DNA of 64,000 bases from Leishmania mexicana MHOM/GT/2001/U1103 (lineage: Eukaryota; Euglenozoa; Kinetoplastea; Trypanosomatida; Trypanosomatidae), in contig NC_018321.1 of assembly GCF_000234665.1 (NCBI RefSeq), forward strand, positions 100,594 to 164,593. The letters run 5' to 3'. Below the pieces are notes generated by a model. It worked only from the letters and a program-made list of their open reading frames with translations. It ran no database searches and was not told the origin of the DNA. A program made the translations under genes and the position numbers. Shown in pieces: positions 32,348-41,451 of this stretch; positions within the stretch are counted from its first letter, which is position 1; each line of letters begins with the position of its first letter.

Positions 32348-34671
32348 CGGACCCCGAGCATCCGTGTCGACGGAAATAATAAAAAAAAAAAAACGAAGTG
32401 GTCAGTAGAAAACAAGAGCGGGCTACGGGAGGGGAGGGGGCAGCTGGTACGAGTCCTAAACTACTACTTCCACTACTAGTGATCACGATAGACAAGGAGC
32501 ACAAAACCGCAGCAGTGAAAGGGGGTGTCAGCGTGGAGGAGGAAGAGAAGAGGGGAGCGGCACCGCTCGCAATCACGCAAACTCCCAGATACGCGCTGCA
32601 GCTGCGCGACAGCGGTGGCAATGATGAGAAAGGTGTGTGTGTGTGTGTGTTCAAGATATCTCAAACAGATGCAAGACCACTTTTGCGCACGTCGGCTGCG
32701 CTTGCGGTGCACGACGGTGCGAGCTATCGGTGCCTACGGCTGTTCGGCGGATGCGCCAGTGGTGGCGGCCTATTAGCGAGGAGAGGTGTGGGGAGGGACC
32801 GAGTGCGGCATAAAAGAAAAAGATGGAAAGAAAAGGCAGGAGGCCAGCGCATACATGCACACGTGCGCGCGTGCGTCCACAGCGCACGCGAAACAGGCGT
32901 GCAGTGCAAGAAGAGGCGAATTCGAACGCCTTCTTTGCTTCACCTCTCCACCTCGCGACACGTGGTGGCGGCAGTGGGAAGATGAGGAGAGGGAAGGGGG
33001 AGGGGGGCTCTGTGCACGGGGCACCGAGGGGACAACAAGAAATACAGAGATGAACGTGAGATGTGGGGAAGACCTCAAAAGGCTGAGGGCCCCTTCACTG
33101 CCCCTCCCCCCTACTCCCTCCCTCCCTCCCACCACCACCTTCATAGTCCTCTACCTCCTCTCTCGCCAACTTGCCAAGACGGCCACGAACACGGAAGACC
33201 GCCGTCTGCAGCTTGCGAAGAAGGGGCAAACCGCGCTGGATAGAGAAAAGACGGGCTCGTTCTCTCTGCGTCACTACGTGTACGTGTGCGAGTGCAGGTT
33301 GACTCACGTCTACGCGGCCGTCCCTCCCCCCGCCGCTCGCGTGACGTGCGCACGCCCTTCTCTTCTCTTCTGCGCTACACTTCTGCTTTCTGCACGCATC
33401 ACACGCACTCGAATCCGCACATGCGTCTTTACCACGCACACGCACGCACGTGCGGACGTAACAGGAGCCAACACGATGCATCCATCGCGGCTTCGTACAA
33501 CTCTAGAAAGAAAAGAAAGCGAAAGAAGGAAAGGGAGAGGAGGCGAAGGGGAGGGGGGAGGAGGGGGGAGCGAGCGAGTTTAGCCAGCGGCGGTGCAGCG
33601 GTACGCCCTACATGGTGTGGGTGTGGGTGTGCCGTTTTCGCGTGCATGTGCCATGTGGGAAGAGCGAGATGATGTAAAAAAAAGGAAGAGCTGCATCGCG
33701 CACGCCACACAAGACGAAGGAGAACACACGTAAAGGAGAGCAACGAGTCCAGCAGCAGCAGCCTTCCCCGATGCACACTCATCAAAGCCACCACGGCGCC
33801 GGCTCGTACTCTTTTCCCCTCTGCCTCTGCCGCCTTCGTTGCCACAGCACAAATCGATCGCTCTCCCCTCTGCATACACGTACACAGTTCAACCATCACG
33901 GAGGTCGTACCCGGAGAGACGCACGCTCGCACGCACGCACAGGGAGGCAACCACGCGAAAAAGGGAACACATTCCGCGTTATATAGAAACCGAAGAAATG
34001 AGGCATCATCTATGTCGAACGGTTGGAGCAGCCCTCCTGAAGGCTGACGGACGCTCAGGGAGAGAGGGAGGTAGGGTGTGGTGGGGCGGGGTGGGAAGGG
34101 GGAGGGGGGGGGCAGAGAGGGCAAACGTCTAGCAGCGCAAGAAAGGGAACACAAGCTCCATCCGTCCCCCCCCCACCCCACCCATCCACAGGTTGTGGGC
34201 AGATCTGTGGCACAGGCGTGAGCTGCGGAAAGGAAATGCCCCGAACGGAGAAGCAGCGCGTGCCACACACAGCTTTGGCCTTTTTCGCACACACGCACAC
34301 TCGCCCGCGTCTTCCCCATCCCCCTCTGCCTCGACGGGCATACAGACGGAAGCCACTCACCGGTGCTGCATGGCGCCACTGGACACACACACACCTTCTG
34401 CTTGCCTGCCCTCCTGGTTGTCTAGTTCTACCCCTCCACCACCGCCCTCCACAACGCCCACTGAGCTCACCGCCACCACAACAATACGAACACGGAAACT
34501 AAAGAACCTGTGCGGCTACATCATCCGACCCGCTCTCCCGTGTAGACGTCGACACACCAAGTACATGCGTGAGGACATGTAAGGGGGACGCACCAGCACG
34601 TCTGCCCGTACACATACACGCTCGGTGTAATGCCTCCATGCAACATGGCGGGGGAGGGGAGGGGGCGGAGT
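32348..34671. other. Intergenic region between histone H2A.Z and complex I 24-kDa genes
   Basis: 2.3 kb with no supported gene. It starts with an A13 run (32382-32394) next to the complex I gene and contains GT runs near 32634-32650, CA/CG-rich stretches near 33430-33450 and 33930-33940 and a strong G-run stretch at 34079-34113 that could form G-quadruplexes on the plus strand. The largest open frame (minus, 33429-34394) is Cys/Leu/Pro-rich low complexity. Most is probably the H2A.Z 3' UTR. Confidence 0.5.
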
Positions 34672-35205
34672 CTACGCGGCACGCTTGGCGCTCTTCTTCT
34701 TGGACTTCTTCTCCAGTGCTTTGTGCACATTCGGCACCACGCCACCGCGCGAGATGGTCGCCTTCACTACCTGGTTCAGTTCCTCATCACCTCGAATGGC
34801 AAGCAACAGGTGGCGTGGCTTGATGCGCTCTGTCTTCTGAGCCTTCGCCGCCGCGCCGGAAAGCTCGATCACCTCCGTCGTGAGATACTCCAGCAGAGCG
34901 GCGCAGTATATAGCGGCAGATGCACCGCAACGCTGCTTGCGGTAGAGACCATCCTTCAGGCGAGAGTGAATGCGACCGACCGGGAAGTTCAACTCTGCGC
35001 GCGCGGCACGCGACATGCGGTCACGACGCCCTGCCTTGCCGCCAGTCTTCCCACCGCGCTTACCCTTACCTTTACCCTTGCCCTTGCCCTTTCCACCGAG
35101 CTTGCCACCCGAGACGATGCTGGTCTGATCGGCCGTCGCAGAGCCAGGCCCCATCATCGGCGGCTGCGCCTGCAGGCCGGTAGATTCCTCGCCGGTGTAC
35201 GACAT
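34672..35205 (-). CDS. H2AZ: Histone variant H2A.Z
   Basis: A 177-residue histone H2A-fold protein. The core at about 66-165 includes SRAARAELNFPVGRIHSRLKDG, a divergent alpha-1/L1 with a CGASAAIYCAALLEYLTTEV alpha-2 helix, and RIKPRHLLLAIRGDEELNQV. The sequence is much diverged from canonical H2A, and the IKPRHLLLAIRGDEEL block resembles H2A.Z. The N-terminus is a 60-residue extension with a striking alternating Lys-Gly run (residues 35-60), a probable acetylation platform. Trypanosomatid H2A.Z pairs with the H2B variant and marks transcription start regions. The C-terminus is Lys-rich (KKSKKKSAKRAA). The start is the ATG at 35205, 14 nt downstream of a good splice acceptor; codons upstream are open but unlike histone sequence. 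Only a single copy is seen in this window. Confidence 0.95.
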   Translation of the reverse strand: MSYTGEESTGLQAQPPMMGPGSATADQTSIVSGGKLGGKGKGKGKGKGKRGGKTGGKAGRRDRMSRAARAELNFPVGRIHSRLKDGLYRKQRCGASAAIYCAALLEYLTTEVIELSGAAAKAQKTERIKPRHLLLAIRGDEELNQVVKATISRGGVVPNVHKALEKKSKKKSAKRAA

Positions 35206-35219
35206 CGTGTTGGGATGTG

Positions 35220-35253
35220 CTGTGGGGGGATTCGAAGAGGAAAACAGGGAAAG
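35220..35253 (-). promoter_or_regulatory. Predicted trans-splice acceptor for H2A.Z
   Basis: The minus strand shows a pyrimidine-rich stretch (plus-strand purines 35222-35253) ending in CCCCCCACAG with the AG at 35220-35221, leaving a 14-nt leader. It is among the cleanest acceptors in the window. Confidence 0.5.
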
Positions 35254-35835
35254 CACGCGTGCCTGGCTAGGTTGTCTTGCCTCTGTGGAAGCCCGTGCGC
35301 GTGCGCGAGGTGATCTGGCGGCACGTAAGCGCACACGCAGCAAGGGAAACGGAAACAAGATGAGGGAGGTGCTCTTCCGGAAGGAAAGGGAAGAAAAGTA
35401 AGCGTGTGGTAAGATCGTTGGGTGTGGGGTGCGGTGTGCCGAAGAAGTGGCGGGATGTGTGTGCGTGGTGGATCTATGGATGTGTGGTCGGGAGGTAGAG
35501 ACGGACAGAGCACGAGAGATGGACTGCGTGGCAAACCCATGAGAACAGAGCGAACGAAAAATGGGAATGAAGAAGGGGGGAAGCGAATAGAGAGAGATGA
35601 AGATGGAGAGCCGAAAACATGAAGATGTGCAAGACGAGCAGCCAGGGAAGAGAGGGGAGGGGATGGGGGATGGGGGATGGCGCTGTCATTGCACAACGCT
35701 CTCCCCTCTCCTCCCCTCCCCTCACCTCTTCTCGAAACAGAAAAAAGCAAAGGACTCTACGCCCCCTTCATGTGCGTCGGTCGACGTGTCATGGCGGAGA
35801 GCAGCCGACATCTGTGCTTCCTGTGCGCGCAGGAG

Positions 35836-35859
35836 CGTATATATATATATATATATATA
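35836..35859. repeat. (TA)12 microsatellite
   Basis: A perfect TA run, followed by ATGTATACATATG and a TG run, in the intergenic region downstream of the RING protein gene. Confidence 0.92.
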
Positions 35860-36277
35860 CATGTATACATATGTGTGTGTGTGCACATGTATGCGTACGT
35901 GTATGTATCTGAATATGTCTATGTGTCTATGGGTGTGCTCACATGTATGCGTTCCCGTTGCTGCCGCTCTTCCTTTAGTTCGCCCTCCTCCCTCCACCTC
36001 CCGCCCGCGTTGGCCTCGCACCGGTGCGCGGCGAAACCCGCAGTGGCAGGGGTAGGGGAAGGGGGGCATGGCCGTGCGAGGGAGCAGCTGAAAGACCCCC
36101 CCCCGGAGGGCAAAAGAAGAGCGGCTGAGAAAACGAAAAAGAAAAGTCACACGTCATCCGCTTCAAGCTGCGCGAGAGGGAGGGCCAGAGGCGCACAACT
36201 GAGTGCGCATGCGCCTTCGGTACAGACGGAGGCGGGCAATGTTGCCGACGCTGCCAACCTCCTCTTGCATCTGCATC

Positions 36278-38428
36278 TCACACACGCCGACGGCGGGCCT
36301 CGTGCCGCTCGTGGCAGGCCCCGCACCAAACCTGCACTGGAAGTTCGAGGCCACTGCGCCTCCCTCCAGCGCTACGATCGCGCACGAGTGTGTTCGCGCT
36401 GGGGTCCAGCACATTGCACTCATCTTCCAAGCCGAATATGACACAGGCCGAGGCGCCGGCGAGCAGGGCGCAGGGGTAGTGGTACTGCTGACCGCAGCTA
36501 CTCTCGCCACGCTCCGTGCCCTCGCACGTGCGCAGACCCGCCCCAAAAGGAAACGAACGGGAGTTAGAGGCTAGCAGCGGTGCACCGTCCTCGCACAGCG
36601 CGCAACGCGGTGTCATCAGCGGTCCTTCTGCGCCGCTTCCACCAGAGGTCTGAGCGCGTTGCCACAGCTCACTCTCTGCATCCGAGTCCCGTTGATGCAC
36701 GTGACACAAAGTCGCGGCCAGCAGCTGCCAACGAGCCACGCGACCTGATGTGCGCGCCGCGAGAACCTCCAATGGATCCTGCAGCGGCACCGTCATGTGC
36801 AGCGATGCGGTCGTGCTGGGGACGAAGTACACCCCAGCAGCAGCGGTGGCGGGAAGGTCTTCGAGAGAGGTGTTTGTGAAGAAGTCTAGAAGTCCAGCCC
36901 ACGCCAGACAATTGTGGTGAGCCACGCCCGTAAAGTGGTGCGCTGTCACCTCGCCACGACAAGGACAACAGTAGCTCCCCTGCACCGCGTCGAGTTCGGT
37001 TGTCGTGTACTCACCTTCGCACGTCGGCACCCGTGATCGTGCGCTGTTGGTGCTATGCTCCTGCACCTCGCAGCACACACCCCACAACGGCCCCAGCAGC
37101 AGCGAGAGGCTCTCCTCAGTCTGCATAGCCAACTCCGCTGGATCGCAGTGCGCCGTCGGGGATCGCAGGAGTCGTTGCAGACGCTGTCGCACCACCGTGC
37201 GCTGCACCACGTCAAGGCCACAGAGGGCACAGCAGCCGAAGCGGTGCCAGAGTGAGGCGGCCGTGCCAGCGGAGACGGCGAGCCACGATGAGGCTGCTGT
37301 TGACGCGGCCTCCGTCTTTGCTCGGCCTGCCCCATCAGCTACTCCAGCTTGTCGTGCCAGAAGCCGCGCTGCAGGCGGGGTAAGCGTGCAGTGTATCACT
37401 CCCCGGCCGCGTCTCCACAGGCTCAGCGCGGATGCTGTCTTGGAGTTCGATAAATGTTCAGAAGCGAGTACTCTTGACGATGCCTGATCACTGAGATGTA
37501 TGGTACTCGCCGCCTCTACAACCCCAAATGCTGTGAAGGGTGGCGGGCTCAGCCGCGGCGTCGAATCGAGCTGATCAACGTGGTCCGCGATGTGGTTGCG
37601 CATCAGCTGAAAGGGGGTGGAGAATGGCGCTGGTGAGGGCGACAGTGCCGGAGGTGGTGTGGGTGTCGGCGGTCGATCCTGGCCTCGTCCAAACGCGCTG
37701 CTATCCCCCACACGATGCGCGACGGCAGACGGCAAAGATGTGGTGACCTGAGCGATGATCGAGTGGCGCGGTGCTTCGCCCACGACCACAGCACCCTCTC
37801 CCACCACCAACGGTGGTGGTGAAGGTGACTCACTGTGCAGTCGCTGCGTTTCGCCGGCTGCAGCACGCAGAAGCTCTGGTAGACTCGCGTGCTGAGCATG
37901 ATTTGCGGTGCTGCCCTCGGTGACAGTGGCTGGATTCGCGCCACGATGTGGTGCCTGAGGCTCACGCAATGACAAGAAGGGCCGCTGTTCCGGCGGTGGT
38001 GACAGTGACGAGCGACGCGGCCGCGGTGCCTGATGCACCCCTTGCGTTCCCTCAAGCGCGTCGTCTCCTGTGGCGCCTCGATGCCGCTTCATAGAGGAGT
38101 CGTGGTCGCTGTGAGAGAGCGGCGTTGCCGCGTTCTGCACGGATGATCGCAGCTGACGCCCGCTGGCACGCAGCCCCACCTCACGCGTCAGCACACAAAA
38201 GATGGACAGCTGCGGCAGCGGTGCACAGTGGCGCAGGTTTGGCACCGCTTGATTGCACAGCGGGCACCGCGGGCGTGCTGCGATGCAGCGGGTAGCGCAG
38301 GCGCGGCACAGGATGTGGCCGCAGGGGAGGCATACCGGCTTCGTGAACACGTCGAGGCACACACGGCACACGCAGTTGGCATGCGTGGACTTCAGTAAAG
38401 GTACGGCGTCAGTCATGGTAACAGGCAT
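36278..38428 (-). CDS. RING-finger protein with Cys/His-rich (ePHD-like) C-terminus
   Basis: A 716-residue protein. A complete C3HC4 RING lies at about 21-58: Cys21, Cys24, Cys36, His38, Cys41, Cys44, Cys55, Cys58, suggesting an E3 ubiquitin ligase. The middle (100-390) is Ser/Pro-rich and probably disordered. Two Cys/His-rich regions follow. The first starts near CCALCGLDVVQRTVVRQRLQ and continues to CPCRGEVTAHHFTGVAHHNC. The second, at about 610-710, has CALCEDGAPLL, then SSCGQQYHYPCAL, and ends with CGACHERHE; the spacing resembles an extended PHD module. RING plus ePHD occurs in plant BRCA1/BARD1 proteins, but no BRCT domain is present here. I chose the ATG at 38428 (MPVTMTDAV) because a minus-strand pyrimidine tract and several AGs lie between it and an upstream ATG (38524). 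The ATG at 38416 is also possible. Confidence 0.85.
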   Translation of the reverse strand: MPVTMTDAVPLLKSTHANCVCRVCLDVFTKPVCLPCGHILCRACATRCIAARPRCPLCNQAVPNLRHCAPLPQLSIFCVLTREVGLRASGRQLRSSVQNAATPLSHSDHDSSMKRHRGATGDDALEGTQGVHQAPRPRRSSLSPPPEQRPFLSLREPQAPHRGANPATVTEGSTANHAQHASLPELLRAAAGETQRLHSESPSPPPLVVGEGAVVVGEAPRHSIIAQVTTSLPSAVAHRVGDSSAFGRGQDRPPTPTPPPALSPSPAPFSTPFQLMRNHIADHVDQLDSTPRLSPPPFTAFGVVEAASTIHLSDQASSRVLASEHLSNSKTASALSLWRRGRGVIHCTLTPPAARLLARQAGVADGAGRAKTEAASTAASSWLAVSAGTAASLWHRFGCCALCGLDVVQRTVVRQRLQRLLRSPTAHCDPAELAMQTEESLSLLLGPLWGVCCEVQEHSTNSARSRVPTCEGEYTTTELDAVQGSYCCPCRGEVTAHHFTGVAHHNCLAWAGLLDFFTNTSLEDLPATAAAGVYFVPSTTASLHMTVPLQDPLEVLAARTSGRVARWQLLAATLCHVHQRDSDAESELWQRAQTSGGSGAEGPLMTPRCALCEDGAPLLASNSRSFPFGAGLRTCEGTERGESSCGQQYHYPCALLAGASACVIFGLEDECNVLDPSANTLVRDRSAGGRRSGLELPVQVWCGACHERHEARRRRV

Positions 38429-39343
38429 ATCCGTGCGAGCTCTCGACTGAGAGGTGCCGACGCAGCTCAATCCGATGGAAGGGGGAGGGGAAGGGGGGCA
38501 GCTGCGCAAGGATCTGTGTGCCATGTGTGCCAGGTTGGATCTATGTCAACTCTGCGCTAGTAGCAAGATAATAGTCAGCGCAGGAGCGAGAGGCAGCTGG
38601 AGGGGTGGGGTGTGCCAAGGCAGAGATGGGGCAGGAAGAAGCGGAGGAGCACGGCGAGCAGAGGGGGGTGGAGGGGCACCGGTGACACGACGCTCTGTGC
38701 GGTGGCGATATACTGCTCGGCTCTCTCGCGCGCTCTCGAGCGTCTTTCTCGTGTAGACCGCTATCGTCTCTGTGAAATGCGCAGTGCCTTCATGCGCACG
38801 TGCGAGCAGCAGGCAAGCACACCGACACGCGCAGCGAAGCGAATGCATGTGTGCGAGGGAGGAGAGGAGGGGAGGGGGAGATGGCGAAATTCGAAAGAGA
38901 GGATCTACTCGGGACAGGAACAAAAGACAAAAAGGGGAACGGTCAAACGGCCCTGTGCCGTGCCGCTGCCCGAGACGTGCGTGCGCGCACACGTGCCTAT
39001 GAAGGTCAGCCGTTCCTCCTTCACTTTTCGACCGACGCTGCGGGTCACCCCCTCGCCCAGTGAAGCGGGTCGGGAGGGGATCGGCATCCTCTGGACAACC
39101 TCGACGCGACAACATGTAAAGCGGTCTCCATGCCATCAACAGGCGTCTCCGCACAACGACGCCACGGAAAACTCAGAGAGGGGAAGAGCACACACACACA
39201 GGCTCTTCAGTCAGCGTGCTCAGCTCCCCAGTGCATGGCCCGTACAGTGCGCCGTGTATCTATGACCTTACGTGAGTTGTGTTTCGAGGTTACTCGTGTC
39301 CTGGGCATCGGCAGCTTGGCGCGTCTTTTGCCCTGAACACCCT
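38429..39343. other. Intergenic region between Sm-fold and RING protein genes
   Basis: No gene supported. The coding-strand pyrimidine tract for the RING gene lies at about 38474-38500. Other pyrimidine-rich patches occur at 38580-38690 and 38860-38890, and CA runs near 39189-39200. Confidence 0.55.
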
Positions 39344-40156
39344 TTACCGGCCGCCGCCTCCTCCCGCCGCCTTCTTGGCCTCGAGGCGCTTGCGGCGCGC
39401 GGCCCGGTTGCGCATCTTCTCCCGCTGCAAGTGAACCTTGATCGATGCAGCCATCATTGAAAATCCACTCTTGAGCTGCCCCAAAGCGGAGTTGGCGGAA
39501 GCCGCAGAGGCAGCATTTGTACCGGTGCCACCTGCCGCCTCGATGAAGCGCATGAGGAAGATGTTGTTGCTTCGGATGTACGTGGCACCGATGTAGCGAG
39601 GCCGCGGCATCAGCTCACTAGTGCTCTGCATCACGTCTGCATCCTCTTCCACCACGCCTTGGAGACTGCTTGCGATGAGCCGTGCCTCCCGCTGCGACTT
39701 TTCACGCAATACAGCCCGCTCCACATCAAAACTGCGGGCTCGTCGCACCAGCGCCTCGTTTAGCATAACGTTGTAGCAGTCATCAATGTGGACCAGCTTG
39801 CCTGCGTAGACGTACCCCTGCCTCGTCTCCACCTCCACCTCCATGCTGCGAGACGGGTCACAGCTTAGGCTGCTCGTCAGCAATGCCGAGTCGCACTCGC
39901 CCTTGTCGTTAGTGCCGTCACTTGCCTCCACAGCCAGCCCGAGCGCCCGCATGAGCACCGCCGCCGGCGCCGGCACGCCTTTCGACCTTTTCTCCGAGTC
40001 AAGGCTCGCGCTACCGCCACCGGTAGCGGCTGCAACACCTCGAGCATCAGTGCCAGTCGAGGATTCGTCGGCGGTGCCTCGCACGTGCTTCTTGGACTTG
40101 TCAGGGACTGTAACGCTGGTCGTCTTCGGTCGACGGCGCCTTTGCGTCGACGGCAT
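39344..40156 (-). CDS. Sm-fold protein, possibly SmD3/SmB-like
   Basis: A 270-residue protein with an Sm fold split by an insertion. The Sm1 motif is at about 104-136 (SMEVEVETRQGYVYAGKLVH, then IDDCYNVMLNEALV), with the expected G.Y.G.L...D..MN pattern in near-consensus form. The Sm2-like motif is at about 188-206 (YIGATYIRSNNIFLMRFIE), where the usual IRG is IRS. About 50 charged residues lie between them, against roughly 10-20 in typical Sm proteins. A 100-residue disordered N-terminus and a basic C-terminus (REKMRNRAARRKRLEAKK, then a Gly run) flank it. Trypanosomatids have unusual, lineage-specific Sm proteins in the U2 snRNP; this may be one, or an LSm protein. The start ATG at 40156 (MPSTQRRRR) is chosen over an upstream open stretch with leader composition. 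Confidence 0.8.
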   Translation of the reverse strand: MPSTQRRRRPKTTSVTVPDKSKKHVRGTADESSTGTDARGVAAATGGGSASLDSEKRSKGVPAPAAVLMRALGLAVEASDGTNDKGECDSALLTSSLSCDPSRSMEVEVETRQGYVYAGKLVHIDDCYNVMLNEALVRRARSFDVERAVLREKSQREARLIASSLQGVVEEDADVMQSTSELMPRPRYIGATYIRSNNIFLMRFIEAAGGTGTNAASAASANSALGQLKSGFSMMAASIKVHLQREKMRNRAARRKRLEAKKAAGGGGGR

Positions 40157-41451
40157 TTGCCGATCGATGACAGCAGCGGACACAGCCAACAATGCGGCGA
40201 AACAAATATGTGTGCACAGGAAGAGGCCCGGAAGAGACGATGCGCAATGGCGATGTCCTGCGTTGTGCGTGGGCGTGAAACGGTGCCGGTCATGCGCGTT
40301 GGCCACGTCGTCGAGAGCATCATGAGAAGAGGAGGAGATAAAGCCAAAAGAGAGAAAGCGGTGGAGTGCCACGGAGGATCAACAGAGCTGAGGAAGCAAC
40401 GCGCAGGAAGGCCACACGTCTGTCGCATTAATTCGATTCCAATGTGAGCCCACTCCGCTGCCAGACAACAGGAGGTCCACACCTCCGCCCTCGAGACACC
40501 CCGGCCCTGCCACAGGCCAGCCGTCGCGTGGCGCGACGCAGCCCTAGACACACGCCGGTACAGCAATGCGCCAGCTCCGCCACCGGCGCACGGCCTCGCC
40601 ATCGAGCTCCACCCACACCCCACTCCGCAGGCCGCCTCACAGCCGCTCCCGCCATGCCGGCCACCGCCCCTCGTGCACCCTCCCCCCCGCCTCGCGGTGG
40701 CGCAGGCTCCCTCCACCAGTGGGCAGCGAGGGCCGCGTGACAGATGCCTTCGAGCCACGCTGGCGCTCTGCTTGTCACGGCGGCGGCACAAGCGTGCTCG
40801 CGGTCGCAGGTCGCTCCGACGCCACGCCATCCACCACCTGACCGCCGACACCAGTCGCCGTGCATCGCTCTGACCCCCGCACGTCGTCGGTGCTCGACCC
40901 TCGTCGCGGCCACGAGCGGCTCGGCATTTGGCTGGGGGTAGGGTAGGGGCGGGACTGTCTGGCTTTCTCCCACACGGAGAGGAGAGTGGAGGTGCACTGG
41001 GGCGGTGTAGCCGCGCGTACGCAGGCAGGCAAGTGAACACAAGGCACATAACTATACAAGGGCACGGGGGCACGTGGAGTGGTGCGGGCGGGAGGGGGCG
41101 GCGTGCTCGATTATGCCCTCGTGAAAGGATGCAACGGTGCTCTCCGCGGAGCACCGCATTGAACAGTGTACGCGGGCGAGGGACTCCGAGCACAGAGGCA
41201 TGGGAGGGACGGAGAGAGAGGGAGAGGGGGGGCGGGGGGCGATGCAGGCAGCAGCACGCAAGCATGCGCACACACAGAAGTCACTCGAGTACTATCATAG
41301 CTACGCTGAGCACCGGTGTGTCTTTTTCGGCGGTGTAGCCGAGACGCACACGCCTGTGAAGCGAGAGAGAAAGTAGGGGAGGCCCGACCGACGCGCCTCA
41401 GAACGAATGCCGCCGCAAGGGGCACATCGCACTCCAAGTCCGTACAAGTGC
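40157..41451. other. Intergenic region between CFAP20DC-like and Sm-fold genes, carrying a retroposon
   Basis: 1.3 kb with no protein gene supported. It is dominated by a SIDER-like repeat at 40458-41010 (see that entry) located in the presumed 3' UTR of the CFAP20DC-like gene. Long open frames on both strands across it come from the G+C-rich repeat. Confidence 0.6.
40458..41010 (-). mobile_element. SIDER-like degenerate retroposon, copy 1
   Basis: About 553 bp that is nearly identical, in opposite orientation, to 60694-61277. Reading the minus strand it begins CTACACCGCCCCAGTGCA and ends TGTTGTCTGGCAG. Compared with copy 2 it lacks 23 bases near the 5' end, is one base shorter in a G run and differs at about a dozen single bases. 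No protein is encoded: open frames differ in extent between copies. Size, G+C-richness, intergenic placement and the oligo-A end of the other copy fit the short interspersed degenerate retroposons of Leishmania. The assignment to SIDER2 is inference. It lies in sense orientation in the presumed 3' UTR of the CFAP20DC-like gene, where such elements can influence mRNA stability. The terminal oligo-A is absent here. Confidence 0.72.

Larger units (their letters stand above)
35206..36277. other. Intergenic region between RING protein and H2A.Z genes
   Basis: 1.07 kb holding the RING gene's 3' UTR and the H2A.Z leader. A TA run of 24 bases at 35836-35859 and adjoining TG-rich sequence stand out. 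No gene seen. Confidence 0.6.

Noticed and set aside
33429..34394. 321-codon open frame on the minus strand between H2A.Z and complex I genes
   Set aside because: Its product is Cys/Leu/Pro-rich and comes from polypyrimidine DNA; no conserved motif is visible.
39877..41271. Long open frame on the minus strand across the SIDER-like copy 1
   Set aside because: It overlaps the retroposon and the Sm-fold gene in another frame; the related stretch at copy 2 is in a different context, so the shared peptide reflects the shared repeat, not a gene.
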